In this document: positions 63,529 through 64,000 of the stretch, piece after piece
Position numbering within the stretch: the first letter of the stretch is position 1
Layout: each line of letters opens with the position of its first letter
From: Lichenicola cladoniae
GTDB lineage: Bacteria > Pseudomonadota > Alphaproteobacteria > Acetobacterales > Acetobacteraceae
Assembly: GCF_013201075.1 (NCBI RefSeq)
Contig: NZ_CP053708.1
Coordinates: forward strand, 2,361,501-2,425,500
Direction of reading: 5' to 3'
Length of the DNA: 64,000 nucleotides
Program-made: the position numbers and the translations under genes
The notes under the pieces: generated by a model
Databases searched by the model: none
Seen by the model: only the letters and a program-made list of their open reading frames with translations
Told to the model about the DNA's origin: nothing

Positions 63529-64000
63529 GGAAGCGCCTCACCCGGTCCAGCGTGTCCGCCAGGACGTCGATCTCGCCCATGGTGGTGTAGATCCCGAAGC
63601 TTGCCCGCGCGGTGCTGCTGACGCCCATCCGGCGCATCAGCGGCTCCGCGCAATGATTTCCGGCCCGCACCGCGATGCCGTTCTGGTCCAGCAACGTCGC
63701 AATGTCATGCGCATGCGCACCCTGCATGGTGAACGAGATAACCCCGCCGCGCTCGGGCGCCTGCCCGATCACCCGGAGACCCTCGATCCCCGCCAGCCGT
63801 GCCAGCGCATGCCGGGTCAGTGCCGCCTCGTGCGCCTGCATGACATCGAGCCCGATCGCTTCGACATAGTCGATCGCCGCACCGAGCCCGATCCCCTCGA
63901 TAATCGCCGGGGTGCCGGCCTCGAACTTGTGCGGCACCTCCGCCCAGGTGGTGTGCTCGAAACTGACCGAGCCGATCATGTCGCCGCCACCCAGGAATGG
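63521..64000 (-). CDS. sufS: cysteine desulfurase SufS, C-terminal part (cut by window edge)
   Basis: 160 codons are visible; the frame stays open to the window edge (reading PFLGGGDMIG before VSFEHTTW), so the start lies outside. PLP enzyme that takes sulphur from cysteine. The catalytic cysteine lies in AVRAGNHCAEPLMRRMG; the flanking region EAGTPAIIEGIGLGAAIDY is standard for SufS. It is translationally coupled to sufU. Confidence 0.95.
   Translation of the reverse strand, partial: PFLGGGDMIGSVSFEHTTWAEVPHKFEAGTPAIIEGIGLGAAIDYVEAIGLDVMQAHEAALTRHALARLAGIEGLRVIGQAPERGGVISFTMQGAHAHDIATLLDQNGIAVRAGNHCAEPLMRRMGVSSTARASFGIYTTMGEIDVLADTLDRVRRFLV

Overview
The window is a dense, GC-rich stretch of bacterial chromosome with no rRNA, CRISPR array or insertion sequence. 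Gene content and order point to an alphaproteobacterium, most likely Rhodospirillales/Acetobacteraceae. The evidence is the short ProS, the Mg-type HemB, the GlnII-type glutamine synthetase, the arginyltransferase Bpt, and the tig-clpP-clpX-lon-hup and nuo-birA-coaX-rnj gene orders. This placement is inference from gene content; no marker gene was compared.

Layout, left end (1-14.3 kb). Two minus-strand glycosyltransferases (the first cut by the window edge) face an amino-acid utilisation set: ArgE, an AstE/aspartoacylase-like enzyme and a cationic amino-acid permease. HemB, a penicillin-acylase family hydrolase and Bpt follow, then ParC on the opposite strand, and an MFS organic-acid transporter overlapping a beta-hydroxyacid dehydrogenase.

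Middle left (14.3-29 kb). glnII (minus strand) has a good sigma-54 promoter in its upstream region and faces a divergent 51-codon gene with a strong ribosome binding site. Then come rpsB-tsf-recO, a LysR/SDR divergent pair, dnaE, topoisomerase IB, proS-lolC-lolD.

Centre (29-45.5 kb). One long minus-strand operon runs nuoA-B-C-D-E-F-G-H-I-J-K-L-N, then birA, coaX and rnj. The membrane-arm gene nuoM is missing between nuoL and nuoN, and the junction is clean. This is the most striking observation in the window.

Right (45.7-64 kb). tRNA-Asp and tRNA-Val precede the proteostasis block hup, lon, clpX, clpP, tig. Next are tRNA-Leu, the NAD(P)HX repair enzyme, a CopD-like membrane protein, a GH15 glycosidase divergent from a DEAD-box RNA helicase with long disordered tails, and an RlmD-type rRNA methyltransferase. 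The end is a SUF Fe-S cluster operon (sufS partial, sufU, sufT, sufA) followed by a YcaQ/AlkX-type DNA glycosylase that lacks a standard start codon. Several gene ends carry long perfect hairpins without a U-tract, which seems to be the local terminator style.
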